A stretch of 64,000 bases of DNA from Salinisphaera hydrothermalis C41B8. GTDB lineage: Bacteria; Pseudomonadota; Gammaproteobacteria; Nevskiales; Salinisphaeraceae. Made by a program: the position numbers and the translations under genes. Location: contig NZ_APNK01000002.1 of the NCBI RefSeq assembly GCF_000732535.1, forward strand, positions 248,001-312,000, written 5' to 3'. Numbering within the stretch: the stretch's first letter is position 1; each line of letters opens with the position of its first letter. Of this stretch, positions 9,397-17,995 are shown one piece after another. The notes under the pieces were generated by a model. The model was not told the DNA's origin. It did not search any database and worked only from the letters and a program-made list of their open reading frames with translations.

Positions 9397-10203
9397 CTAC
9401 CAGCCTCCCGAGGCGCCGCCGCCTCCGAAACTGCCGCCGCCGCCGGAGAACCCTCCGCCGCCAAGGCCGCCGCCACCGAATCCACCGGAGCCGCCGCCGA
9501 AACCGCCGCCCATGGGGATGAACCAGGGAAAGAAACCCCGGCGCCGTCGACGCCCGCCGCGACCACCACCGCCCCCGCCGCCGAACAGCGCGATAATGGC
9601 GATCATCAGCACGAAGAACATCAACGTATGCCCCAGCGTCGGGCGGTTATCGTCGCGCTGATGTTGCTGGATACTTTTCGAGGCCTGGGCCACCAGCTCG
9701 GACGGCGGTTTACCGCCCAGCAGCTGTACGAGCGCCGCTGTGCCCTGCAACACGCCGGCATCGTAATCGCCTTTCTTGAAGGCCGGCTCGATCACCTGAT
9801 GAATGATCACCGACGACTTGGCATCGGTGAGCTGCCCTTCCAGTCCGTAGCCGACCTCGATGCGAATCTTGTGCTCCTTCTTGGCGATGATGAGCAACGC
9901 GCCGTTATTCTGCTTCTTCTGCCCGATGCCCCAGGCGCGCCCCAGCTGATAGCCATAGGTCTCGATCGAGTCGCCGCCGAGATCCGGCAGCGTCACCACC
10001 ACGAGCTGATCGCCATTGGCCTGTTCCAGCGCCGCCAGCATGCGGGTCAGGCGGGACGTCGCGGCCGGCGACAGCATGTGGGCGTCGTCCACCACGCGAC
10101 CGGTAAGCTTGGGAAAATCCGGCTTGGCGCTAGCCGCGATGGCCGTCGCGACCAACAGCAGCGCGACCAGCGCGACGAACGTCCGGCGCAGGCCGGCCCG
10201 CAT
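9397..10203 (-). CDS. TPM-domain protein, YgcG-like, with Gly-rich C-terminus
   Basis: A protein of 268 residues with a Sec signal peptide (LVALLLVATAIAASAKP). A complete TPM domain (VVDDAHMLSPAATSRLTRML, QLVVVTLPDLGGDSIETYG, NNGALLIIAKKEHKIRIEVGYGLEG) is predicted to lie in the periplasm. A transmembrane helix (MFFVLMIAIIALFGG) follows, and then a long Gly/Arg/Phe-rich tail ending GGGGASGGW. This is the usual organisation of YgcG-type proteins next to LemA. The start overlaps the lemA stop by one base. The role is not established; involvement with LemA in envelope homeostasis is inferred from context only. Confidence 0.86.
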   Translation of the reverse strand: MRAGLRRTFVALVALLLVATAIAASAKPDFPKLTGRVVDDAHMLSPAATSRLTRMLAALEQANGDQLVVVTLPDLGGDSIETYGYQLGRAWGIGQKKQNNGALLIIAKKEHKIRIEVGYGLEGQLTDAKSSVIIHQVIEPAFKKGDYDAGVLQGTAALVQLLGGKPPSELVAQASKSIQQHQRDDNRPTLGHTLMFFVLMIAIIALFGGGGGGGRGGRRRRRGFFPWFIPMGGGFGGGSGGFGGGGLGGGGFSGGGGSFGGGGASGGW

Positions 10204-10850
10204 CAGAACGACACCTTGGGCGCCTGTTCCGCGTTCGGCGCGGACGCCTTGAAATTGGCGTGCGGTTTCATGTCGCTATACAACAGCCAGTGCCAGATCC
10301 GGCCCGGGAAGGTCACCAGATCGGTGTTGTACTTCTGTACCGCCTGAATATAGTCCCGCCGGGCCACGGCGATCCGGTTCTCGGTGCCTTCGAGCTGCGA
10401 CTGCAGCGCCAGGAAATTCTGGTTGGATTTTAGATCCGGATAGCGCTCCGAGACCGCCAGCAGCCGACCGAGCGCGCCCGACAAATGATCCTGCGCCGAC
10501 AAATAACGCTTGAGCTTGTCGGGATTGTCGATCGTGCTGGCGTCGACCTGGATCGACGTGGCCTTGGCGCGCGCCTGGGTCACGGCCGTCAACGTCTCGC
10601 GCTCCTGCTTGGCGTAGCCCTTCACGGTCGATACCAGATTCGGAATCAGATCGGCCCGGCGCTGGTATTCGTTCTGCACCTGTGCCCAGGCCGCCTTCAC
10701 CGCCTGATTATCGCGCGGAATGGTATTGACCCCACAGCCAGCCAGGAGCCCCACGAGAGCCAGAACCAGGAGCCAGCGCAGGCTCGCCAGGCGAGGCGCG
10801 GAAAACACGGGAGACGAAGCGGTCATCGAGATCGGCGATGGATGGGCCAT
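10203..10850 (-). CDS. lemA: LemA family lipoprotein
   Basis: A protein of 215 residues with a hydrophobic N-terminus ending in the lipobox LLAGCG, predicted to be membrane anchored. The body is the LemA helical domain: AWAQVQNEYQRRADLIPNLV, then VKGYAKQERETLTAVTQARA, SERYPDLKSNQNFLALQ and a conserved end VQKYNTDLVTFPGRIW. A second in-frame ATG at 10826 could be the real start, and neither has a clear ribosome binding site. It is the first gene of a three-gene unit with two TPM-domain genes, a pairing seen in many bacteria. The molecular function of LemA is not known. Confidence 0.9.
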   Translation of the reverse strand: MAHPSPISMTASSPVFSAPRLASLRWLLVLALVGLLAGCGVNTIPRDNQAVKAAWAQVQNEYQRRADLIPNLVSTVKGYAKQERETLTAVTQARAKATSIQVDASTIDNPDKLKRYLSAQDHLSGALGRLLAVSERYPDLKSNQNFLALQSQLEGTENRIAVARRDYIQAVQKYNTDLVTFPGRIWHWLLYSDMKPHANFKASAPNAEQAPKVSF

Positions 10851-10946
10851 GCGCCGATAGTAAAGGTAACGCTGCCGGCGCGTCAGGAACCTTTGGCGTG
10901 TGCAGCGTTCCCAAACACATCCGCATAGCGCCGAATGGGAGACGAA

Positions 10947-11534
10947 ATGACGGCACGAGTACTGACAACGCTGTTGCTGAGCTTCGCCGTGGGCACCGCT
11001 GTCGCTGCCAACGGATCGGCGACCGGTTCGAAATCGGCGCCGACGTTAACCGTCAATGACAGTGTGACGATTGGCGCCGCGCCGGACATCGTCTGGTCCA
11101 CGGTGCGCGACTACGATGCCCCCAGCGTCTGGGACCCGTCCATTACGAGCACCACGCTCACGCACGGCAAGAACAACAGCCCGGGCGCACGCCGACACAT
11201 GACCACCGATGAGGGTGCCACCATCGACGACACGCTCACGGCCTGGAATGCCCACAAGCGCGAGTTCGCGACGCGCACGATTCACCCGGCGCTGCCGGTC
11301 CGTCATTATCGCCAGCGCATTCGCGTGGAACCGACCCGGTCCGGCACCCGGCTACTCTGGCAGGCCAGCTTCCAGGCCGCGCCGGACACTGATCCGGCGA
11401 AAGCGCGCAAGGCCGTTAAACACCGGATTCATCGCGCGCTGATCCACGTCAAGCATATGCTCGGTACCAACAACAACCCGTCCGCGGCGCCATCCGCTCC
11501 GTCCGACAAGACGGCCGACAATTCCGGGCTATAG
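10947..11534 (+). CDS. Secreted SRPBCC (START/Bet v1-like) family protein
   Basis: About 195 residues from the ATG at 10947, which has GGGAG five bases upstream; an in-frame upstream ATG at 10935 is less well placed. A Sec signal peptide (LLLSFAVGTAVAANG) is followed by a polyketide cyclase/SRPBCC-like domain (LTVNDSVTIGAAPDIVWSTV, VWDPSITSTTL, GTRLLWQASFQAAP). Such domains bind small hydrophobic ligands. The C-terminus is a low-complexity Ser/Pro/Asn tail. The last six bases overlap the end of the convergent mmcB-like gene. The ligand and role are unknown. Confidence 0.72.
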   Translation: MTARVLTTLLLSFAVGTAVAANGSATGSKSAPTLTVNDSVTIGAAPDIVWSTVRDYDAPSVWDPSITSTTLTHGKNNSPGARRHMTTDEGATIDDTLTAWNAHKREFATRTIHPALPVRHYRQRIRVEPTRSGTRLLWQASFQAAPDTDPAKARKAVKHRIHRALIHVKHMLGTNNNPSAAPSAPSDKTADNSGL

Positions 11535-12233
11535 CGACAGCTGAGGATTCATCGGCTCGTGGGTAAACGGGGTGGCCTTGGCGAGCGCCATCCAGTGGCG
11601 CGTTTCCAGCGCGTAGTCACCAATCGGCGCGGTGCGCGCGATCCGAAAGCCGGCCTCGGCTGACACCAGGCCGACCCCGTAGTCGGCGGGGATCTCGTCC
11701 GGATCGGCAATGCCGTCGGCGATCACCAGATAAATGGCGGCGGCCAGCTCACGATAGCGCTCGATCTTGCCACCTCGAAGTTCACCCAGCAGATCGGCGC
11801 GCTTGACCTTGATTTCATGAACCTGCGGCGCGAGATGATCAGCGCGCAGCCCGCGCACCAGCGAAAACACATCCGGTTTGCAGGAACGCCATCGACCCTC
11901 GTGCTCGGTACGGACCGACAGTTCGGTGAATACCAGCCGCCCCGCGGCCGCCAGGCGGGCCGCCACCGCTTCGGTGGCCCGACTATGCGCATCGCGCGCC
12001 GCTCGATTGCGCTTCAAGCCGTCGCCGAGCGCCCCCCGGCCGGCATCCGTGAGCGCGAGGCAGCTCGCGGCATCGTCGTCTCCCCGTTCAATGACGAGCC
12101 CCCAGCGCAGCAGATCGATATCGATATTGTCGTGGCACGCCCAGCCCTGCGAACGCCAGTAATGGCGCAAGCGCGTGGCATGGGCGCGCGGTAGTGGCGC
12201 CGGTGGGGCGTCGTTGACCGCTGGCGCACTCAT
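11529..12233 (-). CDS. MmcB-like PD-(D/E)XK family protein
   Basis: A protein of 234 residues. The segment CKPDVFSLVRG, then VHEIKVKRADLLGEL and KIERYRELAAAIYLVIADGI, carries the D...ExK core of a restriction-endonuclease-like fold. It resembles the MmcB DNA repair family, where a conserved Lys follows the strand Glu (EIK). The first 70 residues form an extra helical or winged region (HYWRSQGWACHDNIDIDLLRWGL, LALTDAGRGAL) that could be a DNA-binding wHTH, which is larger than in the short family members. It overlaps the upstream MATE gene by four bases and should be co-transcribed with it. A nuclease-related role is inferred from the fold only. Confidence 0.68.
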   Translation of the reverse strand: MSAPAVNDAPPAPLPRAHATRLRHYWRSQGWACHDNIDIDLLRWGLVIERGDDDAASCLALTDAGRGALGDGLKRNRAARDAHSRATEAVAARLAAAGRLVFTELSVRTEHEGRWRSCKPDVFSLVRGLRADHLAPQVHEIKVKRADLLGELRGGKIERYRELAAAIYLVIADGIADPDEIPADYGVGLVSAEAGFRIARTAPIGDYALETRHWMALAKATPFTHEPMNPQLSL

Positions 12234-13585
12234 GACCGGCGCTGCCCTTCGTCGTCCACGCCCGCAAGACTGGCGCGAAAGATCAGCCAGGCCATGACGC
12301 CGGCGAGAATATTACCGGCCAGCGCGCCCAGTGCCGTGGTCGTCATGCTGCCGGCAAACACGCCGGCCGCCACACACGGCAGATAGCACACGAACAACCG
12401 CGCGAACGAAATCAGCATCGCACGCACCGGCCAGCCGAGCGCGTTCGAGGCCGAGACCACGATCATGCAGATGCCCAGCAGCGCATAGCTCGGCAGCATG
12501 AATCGGATCAGCTGGGTCAGATCGTGTTGCACGGTCGGATTGCCGGCCAGCGCCCCGGCCACCCAGGGTGCGGCGATCGCCATCGCGATACCGAACACAA
12601 GCTGCCAGATCAGCACTGCCTGAAAAGCGATATGCGTCAACGCGCGGATGCGCGGCCAGTTGTTGGCACCATAACAATGACCCAGCCACGGCGGCAGCGA
12701 CATGGTCAGCCCCAGCACCACCATCAACGACATGGTCTCGAGCCGGCTCTGCAGGCCCCAGGCCGCCACCGCGGGATCGCCCAGCGTGGCCACCAGGCCG
12801 GTCGCCGTCATTGCGGCCAACGGCGGCATGAGCTGGCTGATCATGGCCGGGCCGGCGATGGTCGCAAACGGCCGCGTCGAGCGCCGCGCTTCCGCCCCCA
12901 GGCCGGATAGCGACAGCCAATCCTGGTCGGACAGCCGCCACACCAGAATCACCAGCCCGATGAGAAACGCGATGATCGTGGCGATCGCCGCCCCCGGCAG
13001 GCCGAAGCCGCCGATCGGCCCCCAGCCAAAGATCATCAACGGATCGAGGGCCAGATTGCACAGACTGGTAAGCACCATGAGCATGCCGGGCAAGCGCGTT
13101 TTATTGTGCGCACGAAACAACGTGTAGCCGAAATAAAGCAGCGCTGATAGCCAGTTGGCGACCAATTGCAGCGCCCAGTACGGCGTGATCCGCTTCAGGT
13201 TTTCGGCGCTCGCACCCAGCTGCGCGAAGATCAGGCCGTGCGCGAACCAGAGGACGATCGCTACAACGCCAACCGTCACACTCCCGCCGATCAGCACCAG
13301 CGAGCCGAGGCGCCGGGATCGCTCGATGTCGTTCGCGCCGATGGTGCGCGAAATCAGGGCGGCGATAGCGATACCCAGACCGACCTGGATGCCGATCATG
13401 AGAAACGTCACCGGGAAGGTGAACGATTGCGCCGCCAGCGGCCCCGTGCCGAGGCGCGCCACGAAGGCCGCATCAACCAGCTGGAAGCCCAGCAGCGACA
13501 GCACGCCGATGGCCATCGGCCAGGTCTGCGAGAACAACTGACGCCGCAACGACCACAGGCTGGCGTAGGCGGAGGTTTCCGACAC
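12230..13585 (-). CDS. MATE family efflux transporter
   Basis: A protein of 451 residues with about twelve membrane helices in two related halves, each beginning with a MATE-type segment (TWPMAIGVLSLLGFQLVDAAF, GPAMISQLMPPLAAMTATGL). The conserved loop with LARIGTGPLAAQSF-like sequence after helix 2 and AWGLQSRLETMSLMVVLGL in the second half fit DinF/MATE exporters, which couple drug or metabolite export to H+ or Na+. It is the first gene of a pair with the MmcB-like gene and is divergent from gph. The substrate cannot be deduced. Confidence 0.9.
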   Translation of the reverse strand: MSETSAYASLWSLRRQLFSQTWPMAIGVLSLLGFQLVDAAFVARLGTGPLAAQSFTFPVTFLMIGIQVGLGIAIAALISRTIGANDIERSRRLGSLVLIGGSVTVGVVAIVLWFAHGLIFAQLGASAENLKRITPYWALQLVANWLSALLYFGYTLFRAHNKTRLPGMLMVLTSLCNLALDPLMIFGWGPIGGFGLPGAAIATIIAFLIGLVILVWRLSDQDWLSLSGLGAEARRSTRPFATIAGPAMISQLMPPLAAMTATGLVATLGDPAVAAWGLQSRLETMSLMVVLGLTMSLPPWLGHCYGANNWPRIRALTHIAFQAVLIWQLVFGIAMAIAAPWVAGALAGNPTVQHDLTQLIRFMLPSYALLGICMIVVSASNALGWPVRAMLISFARLFVCYLPCVAAGVFAGSMTTTALGALAGNILAGVMAWLIFRASLAGVDDEGQRRS

Positions 13586-13694
13586 GCGGGCCTCAGGAAA
13601 GAGAAAAGATTGCGCGTCATTCTACGCCAAGCACGCGAACCCGGTGCCATGCGGCTACACTGTCGGCCTTTATTCGAGCCCGGAAGTCCCGACC

Positions 13695-14390
13695 ATGACC
13701 GAGCCCGCCGCGCGGGCCGAGGCCCGCTGGCCTCGCGCCGTGATCTTCGACCTGGACGGCACGCTAATCGACAGCGCGCCCGATATCGCAGCCGCTGTCA
13801 ACGCGACGCTGGCCGAACACGGCATCGAGATCGATGCGGCCACCGCCCGGCACCATCTCGGCGACGGCGCCCGTAAACTCATCGAGCGCGTGCTTGCCGC
13901 CCACCAAGTCGATGCCGATCACGACAAGCTCGAGCGCCTGACCGCGGTATTCACCGAGCGCTATCAAGCCGTGCCCTGTCGCGACAGCGTGGTTTTCGAC
14001 GGGGCCTGCGATGCGCTGAGCGCTTTACAGGCGAGCGACGTGAAACTGGCCGTGTGCACCAACAAGCCGCAGGCGATCGCCGATCGCGTGGTGGCGCATC
14101 TCGGGCTCGACCACTATATCGACGTCGTCGTGGGGGCCGGTGCGTACGCACTCAAACCCGATCCGGCGCCGCTCTACGCCTGCCTCGAAGCGCTGGATTG
14201 TGACGCCGATGCCGCGGTTTATGTGGGCGACATGGCCGTGGACCGCCAGGCCGGCCATGCCGCCGGGCTACCTGTCGTCCTGGCTGAATTCGGCTATGCG
14301 GCGGGCCCGGTAGCCGACTTGGGCGCGGATGGCGTCATCAGTCATTGGCGCGGCCTCGACGCGGCGGTCGCCGCGCTGCGCAGCCATTGA
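13695..14390 (+). CDS. gph: Phosphoglycolate phosphatase, HAD family
   Basis: From the ATG at 13695, preceded by GGAAG, the product has 231 residues. HAD motif I AVIFDLDGTLIDSAPDI, motif II CTNKPQ, motif III ALKPDPAPLY and motif IV VYVGDMAVDRQAG are all present, with the helical cap of subclass IA between I and II. E. coli Gph removes phosphate from 2-phosphoglycolate formed by repair of oxidised DNA ends. An upstream in-frame ATG at 13644 would add 17 non-conserved residues and is rejected. The gene stands alone between the MATE gene and the XdhC gene. Confidence 0.9.
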   Translation: MTEPAARAEARWPRAVIFDLDGTLIDSAPDIAAAVNATLAEHGIEIDAATARHHLGDGARKLIERVLAAHQVDADHDKLERLTAVFTERYQAVPCRDSVVFDGACDALSALQASDVKLAVCTNKPQAIADRVVAHLGLDHYIDVVVGAGAYALKPDPAPLYACLEALDCDADAAVYVGDMAVDRQAGHAAGLPVVLAEFGYAAGPVADLGADGVISHWRGLDAAVAALRSH

Positions 14391-14439
14391 ATTAGCCGGC
14401 GTGCAAGTGTAAATAGCCCCGATTACCCTCGTACGCGAT

Positions 14440-15435
14440 ATGGTTTTGCGCGACTCCGCATTCGCCGTTGACGATTGGCCAGCCTGGCCGACCTACGGGC
14501 TGTCCGACGATCTGCTGCCCGCGCTACGCCACTGGGCGCAGCACGACGATGTCGCAGCCATTGCCACGCTGGTTCATATCAGCGGCTCGTCGCCGCGCCC
14601 GCTGGGCAGCGAAATGGCGATCAGCGCACGCGGCAACGTCGCTGGCTATGTCTCGGGCGGCTGCGTCGAAGGCACGGTCGCGGTCCAGGCCGAGTCGGTG
14701 CTGGCCGATGGCCGACCCAAATTACTGGATTACGGCGCTGGCAGCCCGGTACTCGACGTGCAGCTGACCTGCGGCGGGCGCATCGGCATTTTCCTGCGGC
14801 GCATCGGTGATCTGGCGCAATGCGTGGCCCAACACGACAATGCGCGCCGCGAACGGGCCGAGCTGTTCGTCGACATCGACTTCGATAGCGGCGATGCCGT
14901 CGCACACCGCGAGCCCAAGCCTCGCGCCGAGGGCCAAGGCTTTCGCCAGCACTATCCGCCGCCTACACGCCTGATGCTGGTCGGCGGCGATCCGGTCACG
15001 CTCGCGATTGGTGAACTGGCCACCCTGATGGGCGTCGAAGTCGGCCTGATTCGGCCCTATGGACCGAGCGCGCCCCCGCCGGGCATGGCCCTGTGCCACT
15101 ACGACACCCGCGCGCTGGCCAGCGCCCTCCCCGATCTGCCGCTGGATGCCTGGACGGCCGTCTATAGCCTCACGCACGACATGACCGACGATCAGAGCGT
15201 GATTAGCCATGCCCTGCGTTCCCCGGCTTTTCGGGTCGGCGTGCTGGGCAGCCGGCGCAAGGCCGAGCAGCGGCGCGTGGATCTGCACGCGGATGGTTTC
15301 GACGATGCCGACCTCGCGCGGCTCGACATGCCGGCCGGGCTGGACATCGGTGCGACCGGCCCGCGCGAGATCGCGCTCTCGATCCTCGCGGAGATCACCG
15401 CTCATCGACCCCGCGCCCGCCCGGTCGCGTTTTGA
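14440..15435 (+). CDS. XdhC/CoxI-family molybdenum cofactor chaperone
   Basis: A protein of 331 residues with both XdhC modules. The N-terminal part contains ISGSSPRPLGSEMAIS and GYVSGGCVEGTVA, and LTCGG follows. The C-terminal Rossmann module runs from RLMLVGGDPVTLAIGELATL through LGSRRKAEQRR to GLDIGATGPREIALSILAEI. XdhC proteins bind molybdenum cofactor, help modify it and insert it into molybdenum hydroxylases; PaoD serves E. coli PaoABC in this way. Here the gene lies upstream of a cytidylyltransferase and the paoABC-like genes instead of downstream as in E. coli. It therefore very likely matures that enzyme in the cytoplasm before Tat export. Confidence 0.9.
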   Translation: MVLRDSAFAVDDWPAWPTYGLSDDLLPALRHWAQHDDVAAIATLVHISGSSPRPLGSEMAISARGNVAGYVSGGCVEGTVAVQAESVLADGRPKLLDYGAGSPVLDVQLTCGGRIGIFLRRIGDLAQCVAQHDNARRERAELFVDIDFDSGDAVAHREPKPRAEGQGFRQHYPPPTRLMLVGGDPVTLAIGELATLMGVEVGLIRPYGPSAPPPGMALCHYDTRALASALPDLPLDAWTAVYSLTHDMTDDQSVISHALRSPAFRVGVLGSRRKAEQRRVDLHADGFDDADLARLDMPAGLDIGATGPREIALSILAEITAHRPRARPVAF

Positions 15436-15493
15436 TCGTGCACTCGTCGCCATCCGGGCGAGCGACATCGCTCCTCGCCGTGCTGGAGAACCG

Positions 15494-16144
15494 GTGCGAA
15501 GGTTGCTGCCGCCGCAAGCGCCAGCGTTTCACCGCGTTCACGGGCGCGCCCCATTGACCACAATCGTGCTCGCCGCCGGCCGCTCGCGCCGATTTGGCTG
15601 GGCCAACAAGCTATTGGCGCCCGTTAACGGCCGGCCCCTGATCGCGGTGACGCTGGCAAATGTGCTGGCGGCCACGCGCGGTCCCGTGGTGCTGGTGGTC
15701 GATCATCAAGCTCGAGCACTGCGTGCGGCACTTGTGCGTCACGGTCTTCTCGACCGGCGCCTTCACATCGTCTACGAGCCGGGCCTGCGACGTGACATGA
15801 GCCGGTCGCGTACGCGAGGCGTCGCGGCCGCGCCCCGTCTTTCAACTTCGTTGCAGATTCATCTAGCCGACGTACCGGGCATCGACGCCCGAACAGTGGG
15901 CCGAATGCGTCGCGCGATTCAGGCCGGCGCGGCGGCGGCGCGCCCCTGGCACGCCGCCTGTCCCGGCCACCCCGTACGTTTTCGGATCGATCGGGCGCTG
16001 GGTCCGGAACCCACCACCCATCGCGATCCGCAGACGTACCTCAAAAAGCTCCCCGCCGACGCTTGGAGCGAAATCGCCGGCTCTCGGGCATGCGTCAACG
16101 ATATTGATCGACGGCAAATGCTACGCAATATTATTTACGAATAG
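15494..16144 (+). CDS. MobA/MocA-like nucleotidyltransferase (divergent)
   Basis: About 216 residues from a GTG at 15494 with GGAG five bases upstream; a TTG at 15554 is an alternative. The N-terminus has the nucleotide-binding loop TIVLAAGRSRRFGWANKLL and GRPLI of the NTP_transf_3 family. The metal-binding motif is LADVP, usually DMP, and GHPVRF matches the conserved GHPV of MocA. The expected C-terminal GDxGAR segment is missing and is replaced by a longer tail (HRDPQTYLKKLPADAW). In the family, MocA adds CMP to molybdopterin to give MCD, the cofactor used by PaoC. Position between the XdhC and paoABC genes supports this role, but the divergence leaves doubt. Confidence 0.72.
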   Translation: MRRLLPPQAPAFHRVHGRAPLTTIVLAAGRSRRFGWANKLLAPVNGRPLIAVTLANVLAATRGPVVLVVDHQARALRAALVRHGLLDRRLHIVYEPGLRRDMSRSRTRGVAAAPRLSTSLQIHLADVPGIDARTVGRMRRAIQAGAAAARPWHAACPGHPVRFRIDRALGPEPTTHRDPQTYLKKLPADAWSEIAGSRACVNDIDRRQMLRNIIYE

Positions 16145-16206
16145 ATCGCATCAAAAAATTTTCGCGTACCAAAATGTCCGTAATACTGACGTTTTATTGC
16201 CTATAA

Positions 16207-16226
16207 ACCGCGCTTGATAGCGCGGT
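16207..16226. promoter_or_regulatory. Inverted repeat upstream of the aldehyde oxidase genes
   Basis: A perfect 7-bp inverted repeat ACCGCGC / GCGCGGT with a six-base spacer TTGATA. It sits directly after a TATAAA hexamer in an unusually AT-rich gap (16145-16206). No T-run follows, so it is not a normal terminator. It could be an operator or attenuator for the paoABC-like genes, or the 3' structure of the upstream transcript. Position and symmetry are seen; function is a guess. Confidence 0.35.
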
Positions 16227-16313
16227 CGATATTGACGATTACCCGTCCCGTACGAATGGTTGGTCATCGAGCCAGATGCCGGCGCCTCACGGCTCGGCCA
16301 CGGAGGGAGCCTC

Positions 16314-16985
16314 ATGACCGACGATTCCGATTCGACGCAAAGCCAAGACACGACGTCGTCACCCGATACGGCGGCCCCGTATTCGCCGTCGCGTCGACGC
16401 TTCATCAAGAACATAGGGCTGTCGGGACTGGCCGCGGGTGCGGCCAGCACCGGGTTCGGCAATGCCGTGGCCGCCGAGACAGCGGATGCAGCCACCCACG
16501 GGCCGGCCGCCGGTACTCAGCGCGTGAGCTTCAAGATCAACGGCGAGCCAACTCAGCTGGATGTCACGCCGAATACCGTGCTGCTGGATGCCATCCGCCA
16601 CAACCTCGGCATGCCCGGCACCAAGAAAGGCTGCGATCACGGTCAGTGCGGCGCCTGCAACGTCCACGTCAACGGCACGGTGATCAATTCCTGTCTGAGT
16701 CTGGCCGTAATGCACGACGGCGACGAAATCACCACGGTCGAGGGTCTGGGCGACGCGGACAATCTCGGCGCGCTTCAACGGGCATTCCTCGAGCACGACG
16801 GCTACCAGTGCGGTTATTGCACGGCCGGCCAGATGATGACCGCTTGCTACATCCTCGCCGACAAGCGCATCGGCACGTCCGATCGGGACGTCCGGGATGC
16901 CATGAGCGGCAACATCTGTCGTTGTGGTGCCTACAAGAACATCGTGGCGGCCATCCAGGACGCCCGCGGCAAGGTGTCGGGGTAG
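16314..16985 (+). CDS. paoA: Periplasmic aldehyde oxidase, 2Fe-2S subunit (PaoA-like)
   Basis: A protein of 223 residues starting at the ATG at 16314, which has GGAGGGAG just upstream. A twin-arginine signal (SRRRFIKNIG plus an Ala/Gly-rich hydrophobic stretch, about residues 26-55) predicts Tat export of the folded complex. The plant-type 2Fe-2S domain has Cys at about 107, 112, 115 and 127. The second helical domain binds another cluster through Cys166 and 169 (CGYC) and 202 and 204 (CRC). This is the small subunit of xanthine-oxidase-family heterotrimers and passes electrons from the Mo centre to FAD. It is followed four bases later by the FAD subunit gene. Confidence 0.92.
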   Translation: MTDDSDSTQSQDTTSSPDTAAPYSPSRRRFIKNIGLSGLAAGAASTGFGNAVAAETADAATHGPAAGTQRVSFKINGEPTQLDVTPNTVLLDAIRHNLGMPGTKKGCDHGQCGACNVHVNGTVINSCLSLAVMHDGDEITTVEGLGDADNLGALQRAFLEHDGYQCGYCTAGQMMTACYILADKRIGTSDRDVRDAMSGNICRCGAYKNIVAAIQDARGKVSG

Positions 16986-16989
16986 CGAT

Positions 16990-17973
16990 ATGCGAGATTT
17001 CTCCTACGACCGCGCCGATAATGTCGGTGCTGCCATCAAGTCCCATGTTTCGGGCGCCGATTCGGCCTATATCGCGGGCGGGACGACCCTGCTCGATCTG
17101 GCCAAGCTGGAAGTGATGCGCCCCGGCCATATCGTGGATGTTCGCCGGACCGGCCTCGACCGGATCGAGCGCCTCGACGATGGCCGCCTGTGCATCGGCA
17201 CGAACGTCACCAATACCGACCTCGCCTACCACGAGGACGTCACGACGCATCACAAGCTGCTGTCCGAGGCCTTGTTGTCGGGCGCGTCCACTTCGATCCG
17301 CAACAAGGCCACCACCGGCGGCAACGTGATGCAGCGTTGTCGTTGCTCGTACTTCCGCGACAATGTCTCGCCCTGCAACAAGCGGGATCCCGGATCGGGC
17401 TGTGCCGCCATCGACGGCCACAGCCGCAGCGTTTATGCCGTGCTCGGTACGTCGAAGCAGTGCATCGTCGCGCACCCGTCCGATATGTGCGTGGCCATGG
17501 CAGCCATTGGCGCAACGGTGAGCGTGGCGGGCCCGAACGGCAAACGCGACATCGATTTTGGCGATTTCCATCTCCTGCCCGGCGATACGCCGTGGAGGGA
17601 GCATGCGCTCGCGTCCGATGAGATGATCACCCATGTCACGCTCGATGCCCCGATCGACGGCGCCAAGTCGCACTACCTGAAGCTGCGTGACCGGGCGTCG
17701 TATCAGTTCGCGCTGGCATCGTCGGGCGTGATCGTTGCGACCGAGGGCGGTGTGATCCGGCATGCGCGTATCGCGCTCGGCGGCGTCGGCACCAAGCCCT
17801 GGCGGGCCGAGCGCGCCGAACGGTATCTGGTCGGCAAACCGGCCACCGCCGACAACTTCGGCCATGCCGCGAACATGGCCTTGGCCGAAGCCCGACCGAC
17901 CGAGGATAACGCCTTCAAGATCCCACTCGGGCGCCAGGCCATCGTCCGCAGCTTGACCACGGTCACCGCCTAG
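16990..17973 (+). CDS. paoB: Periplasmic aldehyde oxidase, FAD subunit (PaoB-like)
   Basis: A protein of 327 residues starting at the ATG at 16990. FAD-binding PCMH landmarks AYIAGGTTLLDLAKL and STSIRNKATTGGNVMQ are visible. Four cysteines at about 117, 119, 129 and 138, within RCRCSYFRD and PCNKRDPGSGC, match the extra 4Fe-4S site known for E. coli PaoB and absent from ordinary xanthine dehydrogenases. The C-terminal CO_deh_flav_C part runs from YLKLRDRASYQFALASSGV to the end. It has no signal of its own and would be co-exported with the PaoA-like subunit. Spacing of four bases from the previous gene and 22 from the next indicates one operon. Confidence 0.92.
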   Translation: MRDFSYDRADNVGAAIKSHVSGADSAYIAGGTTLLDLAKLEVMRPGHIVDVRRTGLDRIERLDDGRLCIGTNVTNTDLAYHEDVTTHHKLLSEALLSGASTSIRNKATTGGNVMQRCRCSYFRDNVSPCNKRDPGSGCAAIDGHSRSVYAVLGTSKQCIVAHPSDMCVAMAAIGATVSVAGPNGKRDIDFGDFHLLPGDTPWREHALASDEMITHVTLDAPIDGAKSHYLKLRDRASYQFALASSGVIVATEGGVIRHARIALGGVGTKPWRAERAERYLVGKPATADNFGHAANMALAEARPTEDNAFKIPLGRQAIVRSLTTVTA

Positions 17974-17995
17974 AGGCCGAGGAGCGCATATCTCA

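Noticed and set aside
8467-10347. Open frame of 626 codons on the plus strand
   Set aside because: It is antisense to purE and the lemA/TPM operon, all clear genes. Its product is His/Arg/Gln-rich low-complexity sequence typical of complementary frames in GC-rich DNA.
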